A stretch of DNA of 64,000 nucleotides from Erythrocercus mccallii (lineage: Eukaryota > Chordata > Aves > Passeriformes > Dicruridae), in NCBI GenBank assembly GCA_013397435.1, contig VZRG01000364.1, forward strand, positions 353,470 to 417,469, written 5' to 3'. A program made the translations under genes and the position numbers. The notes under the pieces are model-generated. The model searched no databases and was not told where the DNA came from. It worked only from the letters and a program-made list of their open reading frames with translations. This document shows, piece by piece, positions 50,378 through 63,699 of the stretch; position 1 is the first letter of the stretch; every line of letters starts with the position of its first letter.

Positions 50378-50706
50378 GAGGGAAAGACTTTTTTACAAAG
50401 TCTTTGTCAGTGTTCTGAATTGAATATATACACACTTTTGAAAGCTCAGTGGTCATTACAATCACTATTTCATTTTATCATCTCTGTGATTTTGTGGCTG
50501 AGTTGTTAGCACATGTATGAATGTCTCAAGATTAAGTGTAAGAAATCTTATAGGGATGACATAATTCTTTACTATAATTTTTAAAGCACCTTTGAGATAT
50601 GTGGCACAGCCCTTTGGGCCCTGTCTGTGACTGAGAAGAGCTGATGGTACACCAGCATTTAGGCTTTGCTGAGAAGTGTTTTCCCACCATGACACCTTTT
50701 TCTTTT
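50378..50706. other. Non-coding spacer
   Basis: AT-rich DNA before the LTR fragment. Nothing recognised. Confidence 0.5.
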
Positions 50707-50990
50707 CTCACTGCTCACACCTTGCTGCAGCAAGTAGACTGGGGGTCAGCTTCAAACTAGGAGGGGACACAGCTGGTACAGGTGATGGGAATTGCTTTAG
50801 GGGGTATTCTGTACCAGGTGATGTTGTGCTCAGCTAGAAAAGGTGGAAGAAAGGAGGAGAAAACTCATGGACATCCCTTTTACTTTCCCTACTTTCATCA
50901 TTATTTCACAAATCTTACTGCCTTCCCTCCATTTTCCCCCTGTTCTGCAGGAGAGGGGATCCAAAGACCATCTGTGTGGGTGGTTGATTG
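50707..50990 (+). mobile_element. Decayed avian ERV LTR fragment (internally deleted)
   Basis: The block follows the order of a common avian LTR: a 'ctctgccagcaggaggctgggggt' region (50714-50748), then the characteristic ggaggggacacagctggtacagg (50761-50783), a 'ggatattccataccatatgacgtcatgctcag' region degraded to gggtattctgtaccaggtgatgttgtgctcag (50802-50833), and a U3 end in which the TATA box is ruined (ctagaaaagg). After a shortened middle comes the 3' part, ccattttccccctgttctgcaggagagggg with atctgtgtgggtgg. Neither LTR terminus is intact and no target duplication is visible. Frames at 50782-50994 and 50843-51034 are shadows. Confidence 0.68.
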
Positions 50991-51005
50991 TTGATCACAA
51001 TCAAC
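50983..51005. repeat. Inverted repeat, 8-bp arms
   Basis: gttgattg (50983-50990) and caatcaac (50998-51005) are exact reverse complements separated by ttgatca. It lies at the decayed 3' edge of the LTR fragment. Confidence 0.75.
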
Positions 51006-54000
51006 ACACCACCATAAAAAAATGGTTGGTCTAAGGATGAATACTCAGTACAGACCTTCCTAGCATGGTTTTGCTGAATTAAAGCCAATTTAGAAGGTTG
51101 CTGAAGACAGGGAAATAATTCCAGTCCTACTCAGTGGAGGCTCTATTTATCAAAAAGAAGATTCCTCAACTAAGTAGGCAATTATGAACCCATAAGAAAA
51201 GGTGGATACAAACCAGGAAAACAGAATATATTCTTGTGTATATTTTAAACACTATGTTCTCACATGTTGATTATATTTTGCAGGTTATTCAGGAGAGCAA
51301 GTAAACAAAAAGAGAGGATGACTAAGACTGGGACATTCATAGAGCAAGAATTGGATTTCTTCTCAGAAGTTAAATCCTAGAACAGTAAGCAGAATCTGAG
51401 CCTTCTTATCTCAGAAAACAGTCACCAAACATATATTTGTTTTAAAAAATCAGTGCCAAATAGAAGTTCAGAGACTTCAAATCTAAGTTTAAAAACTAAG
51501 GATGCCCAAGAGAAGAGATGACACAGCAGTTCCTGATTCTGATTGTGTAATCAAGAGTTCTTGTGTTGTGTCTATTGGAACGGAGAACGCACTCATGTGA
51601 ACTGCCAAATAATCACAAAATGATGGAGAGCAATTCAGATTAACTGAATGCAGCTGGTATCAAACTTAAGTGCAGTCCAAAAGCCCAACCATCTGTCATA
51701 ATGCTTTGACCTGAAAAAAATTATATTAAATTGTGAATGGCTTTTAAAAGAACAACAACAGCAAAAAAGCCAAATTGAGGTCAAGAACCTTAGACCCTAC
51801 CATTCAATGTTTTCAGTAAAGCTTTGGATTGCAATTTAAATTTGTATTTTTCAGATTTAACCCATGTCAAAACTTTTTACACTTTTTCCCTTTTACTTGG
51901 AGAGTAAAAGATAGATAATTTGTTCTTATGGAAAGCTTAAAAAGCTTTGCTTATGCAGCCTTTCCCTAAGCCATGATCCATACTGTTCAAATCAGAGCAA
52001 ATATGAGGTTTCTAGAATTGTCTTATCCAAATTCCGGCATACATTAATTTCCCTCTGACATGTATTTTGTAGATGTTTTCATCTGAAGCTGCTAAGGCTT
52101 TGGGGTGTGATTTCCAAAATTATATTTTCACAGAAATTTGCAAGTAGACGCTTAGAGGTACTTGACAGCTTTGATATTTGAAAAAAGAAATTACCTGGTA
52201 AGTGTAAACCACCTTCTACTATTCTGTACTCTGGTATTTATTTCTATTTTCTGAAAGCGTTGAAACTATGTACTGCACTTTCTGGTAAGCATGGTGGCTT
52301 GCAGCAGAGTAATTGTTCTTGTCTCATAAAAATACAACAGGAAGAATGGAGCGTTGCTAAGGAGTGTAGCTCTAGAATGAAGCTTTTCTCTCAGTGTTAA
52401 TTAGGGTAAGAAGCAATTACAGGGATATGCATTTCTATTACAAGGACTAGCCACTAAAATCCTTTTTGAAAATCTTTTGTAGCCAAGTAGACATAAAGAA
52501 GTGGTTATTACGTTTCTTAACCTGTAGGTCACTACATTTACTCTAGTTTATTGCATTGAATCCAGTGGCTTATAATCGACACTTCTATAGTGACAAATTG
52601 CATAGTCTTAAAAAATATAAGCAGAACATTCACCTGCTGCAGCAATATTCATTGAATTTCACTGAACTTAGGAGAGCCATAAAGGAGCTAAAAGCGCCTT
52701 TCCAAGTGTTTTTACTTACGTATTTTCCTTTCATTATAAAAACTAGAAAATCAGAAAAGCCATTTCTCTCACCAGATGAAAGCTCCTGACACTCTGAGGC
52801 TTTGCTTGGGGACTGCAAGCCACTAAAATTAAAACATATAATTTCTTAAGCGCTGCTAGGGGAATACTTGAATAGGAAACCCAGAACTAAGCTAAGCATG
52901 TAGTGGAGAATTATCTTATTATAACACAGAAACATTTACTGTAGGTATCAAACATGGAGAGAAGGAAGGAAAATTTCTGCAGTATATTATAGCAAAATGG
53001 TCCCTCCTGAGAAACAGGATGCTCACAACTACATGTTTTTTACTTACTGAAGGAATTGAAAAGACAAAAGTAATCCCTGAGGCAAGTTAGAGCCACTTTT
53101 ATCTTGCCTAAGCAGGATCAAAAGCAGATGAGTTTCAAATTCTCAGGTCAGGCAAAAGCCATAAAGAGCAAAGCTTTCACTCTCCAGATTCTTCCCTATA
53201 CTTCAGAAGAGTTTGAAGATATCTCAAGAACCCTTAAGTTTATGGAAACACAAACACCACAGATACACATAGGGCATATCAAATCTCCTTGCTGCATAGC
53301 AAATATCCTTGGGTTACAGGAGCCCACAACGGCATAATATGATAAAGAGGTTTGATCCTTGGGTTTTTAACTCTTTTAACACCTGGCCTTTGAGAGAGCA
53401 GGCTCAGCACATGGTGGGTTTAAGTAGAACAAAGCACATTGCTTTGTTTCCATCTGTCCTGCTCAGCAACTTCAGAAGCAAAGTGTGGGGAGCAAGGGTT
53501 CTGCCTGATCTGCTCAAATCTACTGTTATTTCCCCTCTGTACCAGCAGCCTTAAAAACAGGCATATGACACGGAGGCGATCTGCTTGTCAAAAAGAACTA
53601 GTGTTATAGATTTACCTACTCTTTTGTCTATATTATTTGAGTGTAATGACTGACAATGTTTTGAATTATAAACATTTTTTTAAATTTCTAAAATTTTCAC
53701 ATCTGTCCATTATTAAAATATCATATGAAATCTTTATTTTTAATGAAAAACATCAGGAAGACTATGTGGGGGACATTAAACAAAAAAAAAGCCCAAACTC
53801 AAAAACTCAGAACATTATCAGAAAGCATAATTTTTGAATAATTGCTTATGGTAGAAGTTTGAAAGTGACTATTGTTCAGCTTTACAGGAAAAGATATATT
53901 TCCTCCTATGAAATGTGCATTTAAATTGTTTAAAGAGTGTTTTAGCTTGCACTGTTTATATGAAGATTTTCACAAAATCACAGAATGAAAGATACTAAGG

Positions 54001-55796
54001 AGCAGATGTATAACACCATAAAACAGAAGTCTAAAAAGAGTATATGGAGGATGTTAAGTGAAATAAGTGATAAAAGAAATCAGAAGGCCATCTAGCACAC
54101 TAATAGTACACTTGGTGATTTTGAATAATTAACTTTATTAGCTCCCTAGAAATGAGAGGATTACATGCAGTGCTGACTGCAGTTACCATATGTCGGGCGG
54201 CCACCTAATGCGACAGTAGTTCACAGCTTTCAAACATTAAAAAGAATACTGCATGGAAATACAGTTTTATGGAATAATTCTATGACCAGCACAGGATTGT
54301 TACTGATCACCTGAGGATGTCATTACATGGTCATACAGGGTGCATTTGCAATGAGCTTGCGAGACACTGAGGTTGAATGGACCAGCTCGAGTGCAGAAAG
54401 CAATGGGAGAGGCAATGAACACATCTGCACCAGTACTGCAAAACCCATGGTTCAACTTCACACAATGCATTATGAGAACAGATAGAGAATCCCAGTCCTA
54501 TCAAGAAACATATCTGCTGACTTCAATGAAAAATCACTTGTGGGGGTCTTGAGAAGGACAGATGAAATTAAAGATTAAATGTTCAGGAAAAATCTAAGGG
54601 TAATGGAGAGACCCAGGAAATCTGGATTGCATAAATATTGTGCTTTGCCAAGGAGCATGAGATAAAAACATGATCCTGAAAGGTATAGAGGTCTAATTTC
54701 AAAAGAATTTTAATTTTTAATTTTCGATTACGCAGAGCAGAAACATTAATCCTTAGGTTTCCATCCTCTATGATATTTTTCCAAGCATTCTCTGGCATAT
54801 CTGCTTTTTCTATAACAGATCATTTGATCTACATGCAACAAAAGAATGGCAGAAAGTTTAACTCTGAACTTCCTAACACATAAGATATGATGGTGATGAT
54901 AAGGTAGTTTGGACTGATTAGATGTTTTTAAAATGTTGAACTATAAATATATATAAAGAAATGAACAGATGCTAGTGCTGACAAGTAGACCCTTGGCAAC
55001 TCTCGCATATCAAGATGAGATAAAAGAGTAAGTTCTGTAAAATTCCTGCTCTCTTGGAAATACCAAAAGTATAAAGCAGTGAGAAAAAGATCCCTTAAGT
55101 AGGGTGTTCATGGCAGCAGGAAAATTCATGGAATATATGATCATCTGCTCCTACATCAGCATCTTACTATATATCATCATCTAATATTCTAACATGAGTG
55201 CTTAGTACCTCTGAAGAACAAGTTTATCCTGAATTAGAACAGCTAGTAACACAAATATCTCATTCCTCCAGAAAAACAAACATCTAAGTCTAACAACTGT
55301 TTCATTTGAAGCAGAATGTGGAAAGAATAGTGAGGGACTGAGGGGACAATGGAAATCATTAGAGAATTCTAACATTAGCTTTTCAGCAGACCTAAAGTGT
55401 ATTCCCTCTAAATAATGCTGAATAGACTTGCTTAGAAAAAATTCACAGATGTTGCATTTATTTTTATTTCTTAAAATATAATATAGTTTATAGCACATAA
55501 TGAATTTTTAAACAATAATTTAAAATTCTGAGCAATATTGAAGAAGACTGTAAATGAGGATTAAAAAATAAAAAGAGTATTTACAGGCAGGCCTAGATTC
55601 TTCCTGCGCTGGGAATCCTAATGAGAATCCCCTGCCCAAGAATAAAATTACAAGAGAAAAAGCAATAGTATTGACTTACTCCTCTCAATTTTATAGACTT
55701 TTAACTTTTTGTTTTAACTAATTTGCAATAAGTTCTCTAAAATTAAACCAGAATGCAAGGATTCTAACAGCTTCAGTTATTTTGCTTTCCCTTTCA
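51006..55796. other. Long AT-rich non-coding stretch
   Basis: 4.8 kb with no gene I can support. A small CpG-richer spot with a TGTCG...CGACA pair sits at 54191-54215. Frames at 53104-53554 are short and without domain. No repeat ends were recognised. Confidence 0.5.
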
Positions 55797-55985
55797 ATTA
55801 TAGAATTATTTAGGTTGGAAAAAAGATACTAAGATTATTGAGTCCAACCAATAACCCAGAGCTGCCAAGTCCACCACTAAACCCTGAGTGCCACATCTAC
55901 ACAACATCTAAATACCTCCAGCTCTGGTTCCCCAATGTCTGCCGTGGACAGCCAGTTCTTGACAACCCTTTCAAGAACTTCAATA
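55797..55985 (-). mobile_element. CR1 LINE 3' fragment
   Basis: Minus-strand CR1 tail. At the left edge tagaattatttaggttggaa corresponds to the terminal 'atagaatcatttaggttggaaaagac'. Next come attgagtccaaccaataacc and agctgccaagtccaccactaaaccctgagtgccacatctac, typical CR1 3'-UTR order, and it fades after gacaaccctttc near 55985. The 75-codon plus frame at 55838-56065 is a shadow. Confidence 0.88.
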
Positions 55986-57752
55986 ACTCTCTCAGAACCA
56001 GCTCAGAGGACTTAGCTGGTGGTTCATTCCTTGCTGTCTGCTCTAGTTCACTCAAGGAATTTTAATAAGAAAGACAAAAGAAAGCTGCTGTGTTGCCTCA
56101 TCCTGGCTGAGGTGCTCCATGACAGCTGGAGTCTGCCAGAAGGATGAGACATTTACATGCCTCCTCCAGGCTAATGGAGCTGAGCTCCCCCAAGCCAAGT
56201 TTGGAAAGCTCTAGCAAGAAGGGAGCTACCAGTAGAAATGAGGCTGGTGTTCTGAGACATTTCAGTAAAACTTCTGAGATAACAGAGAGACATCCTTTCT
56301 GAGCAGGACCTAAGACAGGTTCCCTGAAACCTCTATGGTTTTATAGTATGGGGAAAGCCCATGGAAGCTGCAGGGCAAGAACTGGAGACCTGGGTAAGAT
56401 TTACATTTGAGCTGACTGCTGTCAGATGGCAAAGTTGTTTCCATGTGTCCTTCCTTTTGTTTGGTGTTGCACAACAACACAAATGAGATTTCTCTAAGAA
56501 GAATACTGAAAAAAGTTCTATATTTTTTTTCTAGACAGTTTAAAGAATCGAGGCCTCTTTTGTTCCTTTTAAGTACTAGAAGCTTGTGAGTTTTGTTGCA
56601 ACTGGTAAAGACTTAGACAAAATTTCATGTTTAGAATTCCATCCTGAAGGTATAATCCTGTCTGGAGGACCACATATTATGAGTATCAGGTTAATGCCTC
56701 TAGGATTCTAATGGCAAAAATTATTCAGGCCATTAGCCCAATTAATTCCTGCAGATTTTATCTAAACTCAGTGATTCATGTCTTCATAAGTTTTGAAGAA
56801 GAACTATAGAATGATCAAGAATATATTTTTAAAAAGTTATCTCGAGTCATTAAGTAAGCCTATTAAAAACTTTAGATGCAAGAATAATTCTAATTGAATA
56901 ATAGAAATAGAAAAGAATAATTGAAAAACAATTTGTTAAACAAATACATTATATGTCTTCTTTGTTGCTGTTAAGAACCTAATTTCAAATAAGGCCACTA
57001 TTTTCATTAAACAAACAGATGGACAATTACCTGCAGAGAGTTAGAAAGAGACATCTAGTTCTTGATCTTTTATCTTCAGCTAATGAATAAAGAAATTTCC
57101 TGCCAGAGATAAGCAGGAGACAGCCAACCTGTGCAAAGAGGCATCATTATTATAATTTAGGAAGATCAGGCACAGTTACTGATTTTAAGTTACCTCAGTC
57201 TAATGAGTGACCACCATACTAGCAAATACTACGTTAGTTATTTTTGTTTAATATGTCTCTGAACAACTCAGAGTGAATTGTTAGAAACCACAACTCAGAA
57301 CTGTTTCAATTTTGTGCACAGCTGAAGAGCATATTTTCCTATGTACTTGGAAACAGGTAACCACTTTTGACCTCTGGAATAATTTTCATAATAAGCAAAA
57401 TGGAATGCACTGTTATAGTAGTTAATGGTCCATGTTTTAAGCTATCATTACATATGACTGAAATGCTTAATTAATGAATATGCAATTAAAGATTAAAATA
57501 ATGAGCATAGTAATTAGAAATGAATCGTTACTTACCATGTTTGAGTTGAAGTGAGATTTCTACTGTTTGCAATGTATATAACAGTCCAACTACAATTGAA
57601 TTAATTTATTACACTTCTTAAAGGGCTTCCAGGCTCACTGTATGAATCAAGAATCAGAAAAGTCATGAAACTTCAGAATGTCATTTTGGGAGTTGTATTG
57701 TAATAGGCAAAGAAGGAACATGGATCTAAAAATCTGCCCATCAGTAGGCAAA
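55986..57752. other. Non-coding stretch; 56060-56440 GC-richer
   Basis: The block at about 56060-56440 (cctcatcctggctgaggtgc and similar) has clearly higher GC than its flanks but no long frame, splice pattern or known repeat I recognise. The rest is AT-rich and featureless. Confidence 0.5.
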
Positions 57753-57784
57753 AAAACAAAAAAAAAACAAAACAAAAAAAAAAG
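57753..57784. repeat. A-rich low-complexity tract
   Basis: About 30 bases consisting of A runs interrupted by single C residues. A simple repeat with no adjoining element recognised. Confidence 0.85.
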
Positions 57785-59997
57785 TGATCAAGTTATTCTA
57801 AAATCTCAAAAAATTGATACATAGTGATAAATTAACCACTTCAGATAATATGCATCAGTGTTGAACAAAATAAACTTAGTCTAAGACCTTCAGCTCCTGT
57901 GTTCTTGATCCTGCTTGAATCAGAATTACAAAAAATTGCTTGTGAAATAAGGAGGTGAAGTCTCTTTTGACTTGAGTTATCCTTTGATCTCATTTGAGAT
58001 GACACATATATACATACAATTTCAGCCATAGCATATCATTAAGCAAAAAAAGATTTACCAAAAAAAACTCAGAAAGAAGACTAGCAATGGGTTAATTTTC
58101 TAATTTTTTAAAAATCTCTGCCTTAGAGAAGACAACAACAAAAAAAGAAAACTAGCACAACCTGCCACCCCACAAAGCTGATAGATCAACACAAAAAACC
58201 ATATTAATTTTCAAACATATGAACACTTCTACAACCCTAAAACATACAGAAAGGAATAAAATTCAGTCAAGAAAGTTTGTCTCTGAAAGAATTTTACACT
58301 GAAAATTTTAACAAATCAAAAATATTTAGTACACTGTGATAAAAGAATTTATGTTAGAGGAGCTGAAGTCCTGTGATTGCTCTGGTTTTCTTAATCTCTA
58401 CTCTCTTGGTCCACTGCACTTTTATTTTTTTCCTCTTTAGCATTTTACTGCAAGATTTTTCATTGCTCTCTCCCACCTGCACTTGCATTTTAAAGCTATC
58501 TATGTTTTAATATTTCCCATTTTCCACCCTTCCTTGTATACTGAAGAAAAATAAAACTATAATAATACTTTTTTTTGCATATATCCATTATAGGATTTCC
58601 CCGGTTCACTAAACATATTGTGTTTCCACAGTTGAGTATAACAAGGATTAAATAATGCACTTCAAATTTTATTCCCATTTGGTTATGATGTTCCCAGACT
58701 CTGGAAAAGAAGCTCACACAATTTAAAGGACAGTTAAGTGTCCCTTGTCTGAAATTTTTAGTTTTCCTTTCTACAGAGTTGAGTATGTGCTTTGATTTTA
58801 AAAGCCCTTCATAGTATTTTCAGACTGGTGCAGATGTACTTTGCTGTGAATTATAAGAAAAAGCTTTACAAAACTCTTCAGTTACAACCAGTCATCTCAT
58901 GTTCATTTCTGCTGTTCATTCCAAGCAGGATTCCTCTCTGTATGAGTGAGACCAGCTGAAAATTCAGACATAACTCTGAAAGTTGAAGACTTTTCTGTAA
59001 ATTGACACCTGCTCAGCACTTGATCATTGTACTCTTTTTTCTTTCACACCTTTTATATTTTTCTCACAAGCTCTTCAGTCTGATTCTCTCTCACACTCAT
59101 GAACAGAGCTGCAAACCCCTCCTGAACAATTTCTATCAAGCTATTATCTAAATGATGAAATTTTTCTCTAGTTTTACAGGTATCACCTGCTCCTGACACT
59201 TCTCTGCCACATTTGAATCTTCTTGAGTGTACCATCAAGAGGTAGCAGAAGCAAAGAGAATGGGTTTGTCCCTCGAAAAAGCACTGTAGCATGCTTTCAT
59301 ATACACTATTGATACCAAAATCATTGTCTTAATACAGTGATGCTTAAAAATTCTAGCAATTGAACCCTTTATCCCATAGTCAACCTTTTAAAGTCTAAGT
59401 TGGTGGGTGATGTGTATTGTGTGACAGATTATAAGACTGAAAATTATCTATGTTTCTGGCCTGTCCTCCCATGATAATTTCTGCCATTTCTTCCAAGCAT
59501 GGTGCTCCTTGCTTCTTGTTATCTACATTTTCCAGGGCAATTTATGAAAAAAGTGCATTTCAACATATTGTTTATAATTGATTTTTTGATTTGATTGATT
59601 TTCCTTTTTATAGTCACAGAAAAAAAAACAGCACTGGGACGTATTTGCTTCTGAATGGAGAGATATCACTGGCAATGGGGCTTTCACATTTGGAATAGGT
59701 AGTAAGATATCAAACTCAGTATGTGTGCCTCAGGGAGCTGCTCGCTTTAACCAGATATTTTTGGCAAGGTGTTAAAAAATTCCCCAACTTCTACATGAAC
59801 AAAAACTTTTGTTTGTCCTCCCAGTGGAGCAATGATATGTTGTACTGGCACATCTCTGGATTGCTCTGAGCCCAAAAGACAGTGCATTAATTTTGGGACT
59901 GATAGAGTGATCTCTTTTGTTTAAACAGGTTCTGTAATATTGTCCCTCCTCAGTGAATATACAAAAAGCTTGATTCTTCTGAACTGTCATTCAAGCA
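57785..59997. other. AT-rich non-coding stretch
   Basis: No gene recognised. About 58380-58500 and 59020-59240 are pyrimidine-biased on the + strand. Frames are short. Confidence 0.5.
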
Positions 59998-60501
59998 TCA
60001 CTTGCAAGATTCTTTTCCATTAAAATTATGTGTTAGGGAGAAGAGGACCTCTGCAATCAGTAAAGCCTCTTTGCGATACTGACATATCAGTACTTTTATT
60101 TTTTTGTTATAAGACACTTCTGCACACACAAAGCACAGCAGTTCCTTTAAAAAACTCCAAACAACAAAACAAAGGGAAAAAAAGCAATTAACAGCTTGAA
60201 ACCCCCTCTGACATCTGTTTCCCTCAGGGATCTCTGTGTTTGCCACAGGCCAGCTCTGAGGTGCTGCAGGCGTGGAACCAGAGACCCTCTGAGAGTGTTG
60301 CTGTGTGAGAGCAAGCCATAGATAGCCCTGTAGGTTGGGGATGATCCTGACTGTCATGGGACTTCCTCTGCAATTTTTGTTCAATACTGCACGCCTGTTC
60401 CTCTGTCCTAAGAGCACACTGCCTCTGCCTGCCTTGTCGGTAAGCTGTCTTCCCTTGTCCCCATACACCAACTCTTTCCAGAGGTGCTGACTCAGAAACA
60501 T
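59998..60501 (-). other. 167-codon open frame of unknown status
   Basis: The longest open frame in the window, in a segment (60180-60500) that is less AT-rich than average, which lowers the chance of stops. The predicted product has an Arg/Gln/Ser-rich first half and a Cys/Phe/Leu/Val-rich stretch later (CFFSLCFVVWSFLKELLCFV), but no domain, signal peptide or family resemblance I can name. A second frame overlaps it (60224-60508 minus). No promoter, splice sites or polyadenylation signal define a gene. At this window size and composition one frame of this length may occur by chance, so I do not call it a CDS. Confidence 0.2.
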
Positions 60502-62390
60502 TTATCATTTCAGGCCAGAAAACCTTTTAAGTAAGCAGAAGAGGAAGCATGCATTCTCAATTAAGCTCTAAATTTGCTTTTCTCAGGAAGAATATTGGTT
60601 TTCAAAAAAGACATCTTCAAAGCCCTTGCATTTCAATTGATGATTCAGCTCAGGAGTACTGAGTAATGAACACAATATTGTGCATCTCAGGAGCTGTTTA
60701 GAAACAGATTGCCTATATGAAATATGTGGCTTTTATACCACCTGCATTGATATAATTGCCTCTGGACCATTGATTTCATTTTAAAAATCCATTACAATTG
60801 ATTTTATAGTTATATAAGCCATGAATACAGAAGAATATCAAGCTAAATTTGTTTTTCTATGAAAGTGATGCTATTGGTACGAAGATCTTTAAGTTATCAG
60901 TATTATGAAATACTAGAATCATCACATTTACTTAAATAAATGAGAGCTGTCTCTATGACTCCTTTTACCAGAAAATGACATGTAGGGATGAGTTAAAAAT
61001 GTGTTATTTACTACACTTGCCTGGAGCACCACCTTTGCTTTCTTAGTTTGAGTGACTTATTTCCACATGTAATTGCATGATTTCCATAAAATCAATGATA
61101 ATATTGGCATTGAAATATGTCACTGTATGCTAACCCAAAGGTCTATGGAGCAATACTTGAATTGCTGAGTTATTTTCTCTGATGTTGTACATAACTATGC
61201 AATAGGCAGTTTGAGAGGACTCACAGAGCAACTACTTCATGAACTTTAACTTGCCACAAGATTCTTTCAATTGTCTATAACAAATTCCTGCAATGAAAGA
61301 CCATACAGCATTAAGATCTGAAAAGGAAAGACCAGGGGCATCCTCGGTATCAATAGGTGACTTGCACCGTTCATTTTATTAATAATTATTTATCTGCTCA
61401 CACCATCACTAGTGTCACAATACAAGCATAAATTGTCTCTGTTTTGCAGGCATACTTCAGATTCAGCTTAAAACAAATCAGCTTGTGGAACTGAACTGAG
61501 AAGTGACTTGAAGGTCTCTTAACAGGGGCTAATGATAAATGGTAATTCACTGTTATGAGCAGCTGAAATGGAGTGTATTTCCAGTATTCATGTTAAATTT
61601 AGTTTTGACATATTCATTTACATTCTGCAAGGGGGAATAGAAAACACATTAATGAAACTGTCAGATAAACTGGGAAATGTTGTGATAAGGACAGAGAAAC
61701 AGCACAAAGAGGAAAAAAGGATTTGAAACAGAAAATAAAATGTGTTCAGGAATTTGAAGACCAGAACAAATAGGAATTTAATATTCACTGCAACCTGTCC
61801 AAGGAAAACTTCAGCAGAAGAAACCAAAAAGCATCAAATGCCAAGACAGTTTTAGATATTGACATATATAATAGTAAAGATGACTGACTTTTTATTGCTG
61901 CTGAAAATGCAATTATATTAATTCATGTGTGGCCACTCATCACTGTGTGTTTGGATCACCTTATCTGTTTCTGCATAACAGGAAAAAGAGTATTTTTGTC
62001 TTATTATAGTTGGAGCCATCATTACATGTAATGAATTTCTCAAATATATTGTTATATCCAAGAAAGACGTTGAAATAAAATAATCAAAGGTGTGTTGCTT
62101 AGACAAGCATCTTTTATGAGAAGACATCAGAATAGTCTGAAAATGTCCATCGAGGAATTTCAATGAAGAAGGAGGTTCAACTTTCTACAGGTTGACAAAC
62201 ATGTTAGGGAGTAAATTGGATAAAATTATGAAAAAAGAAAATTCAGAACCAAGACAGTGCTTTCCAACAGTGAGGACTATTAAATTTTGGGAATTGTTTG
62301 AGAAGTAATGAGAAGTAATGAGATTTCCATTATTCTGGCCAACTTGCATTAGTTGAGCCAGTCCAATTTTACAACAGGGAATAATTGCAA
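60502..62390. other. AT-rich non-coding stretch
   Basis: No gene or confident repeat. A small 10-bp duplication (agaagtaatg twice) is at 62301-62320. Short frames are without domains. Confidence 0.5.
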
Positions 62391-62440
62391 TGACAGAGGG
62401 GTAGACTAGATGACTAGATTTCCATCCCTAGTTTTTACAG
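62391..62440 (+). mobile_element. Possible decayed CR1 3' end
   Basis: gacagaggggtagactagatgactagatttccatccctag corresponds to the CR1 ending 'ggggttggactagatgacctttagaggtcccttccaaccctag'. The following ATTCTATG repeat is missing. The match is short, so the call is tentative. Confidence 0.4.
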
Positions 62441-63530
62441 CACAAAGGACATAATCTGGAAATAAAATTTTCAATGGGAAATGGTTCTTAATGGTTACAA
62501 ATAAAGGCAATTTTCAGATAACATCCTCTCCCTTTTATATCTCTGATCTGACTGCACATTATCACAAAGGTTTTTAAGATAAACTAATAACGTACTCTTT
62601 AAAGGAAAAAGTACAGGGAAAAGAGCCCTGGAAAGAATCCCACTCTTCCTAAGACTGCAAAATCATTTTGCATTTGCAAAACAACATTTCTTCTTGTTTA
62701 TAACAGTTATAGACAGCGCAAGTGAAAATTATATATAACCTATGCAAATTCAAAGGAATATAAAGAAAGTAAAAGAAGCAGGGAAAAAAGCAGAAGAAAA
62801 AAGAAACAAAATAAATGCACTCAATCATAAATATATTTGGTTAATAGTACACCTAAAATCACTGTGTTTTAGTCTGTAAGTTACCTTTTTTCAGTAGGAA
62901 ATATTACATCCTACTGGAAGCACATTGAATACATTTTGGGTTGTGAGAGTATAGACATTTCTTTCACTTTTGCAAGGCCATGTTTCTTTCTTTCTTTCAA
63001 ATGCTCAACAAACTCATTATATGACAGAGCAATGAGAAAGATACATTCCTTTTAAATCTGTGTGAAGTACACATCATCAGTAATTCCATGAAGATATTTA
63101 AATTTGAGGGAGATTACTAACATTACCGTCATGTATAACAGTTTCCAGTGTCATTGGAGACATTAATGCTCAAAGTATCTGCTTTGAAATGTTTGTTCCT
63201 CTTCATTTAGTTTAGAGAAGTTTGCATTTTTTACAGGAAAATGCTTTTATAACCGTTACCACCACATGTTTCAAAGATACTGAGACACTACAACTACTGT
63301 ACTAGAGATTCCCATTTTCATGTATTTCATGTAGAAAATAGGTAAGATTCCGTACTCTAAGCTTGGCATGATCCTTTGATATCCTTCAGTGGGACTGGAA
63401 ATGATGCTTGTATTTTGTTAAGCAGCACATTTACTAGAAGCCATGTTGAGGTTATATTAAATCACAGTGAAACCTTATAGTTTTTCAGTCTAGTCTGATG
63501 CATTTTTTGTATCCTTACATGTGCCTGTAT
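62441..63530. other. AT-rich non-coding stretch
   Basis: Nothing recognised. Contains a short (TTTC)n patch near 62984-62998. Confidence 0.5.
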
Positions 63531-63597
63531 GTATCTAGCTATATATGTATATATATACATATGTTTGTATACACATTTGATATGTATCTATATATTG
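63531..63597. repeat. TA/TG-rich low-complexity tract
   Basis: Alternating purine-pyrimidine sequence (tatatgtatatatatacata and similar) with strong self-complementarity. A simple repeat of the (TATG)n/(TA)n type. Confidence 0.8.
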
Positions 63598-63699
63598 CCT
63601 GTTATAGATGAACATGAAGAATAATTTGTGCCAGAATATTTTTTTGTAAATATGCATTGTTATGAATCAGGAAATATCTTTTTTTCTGTAAGCAAGTTT

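Noticed and set aside
52164..52201. Small exon-like segment before a gtaagtgt donor
   Set aside because: The acceptor has no real pyrimidine tract, and strong donors alone are frequent in this much AT-rich DNA.
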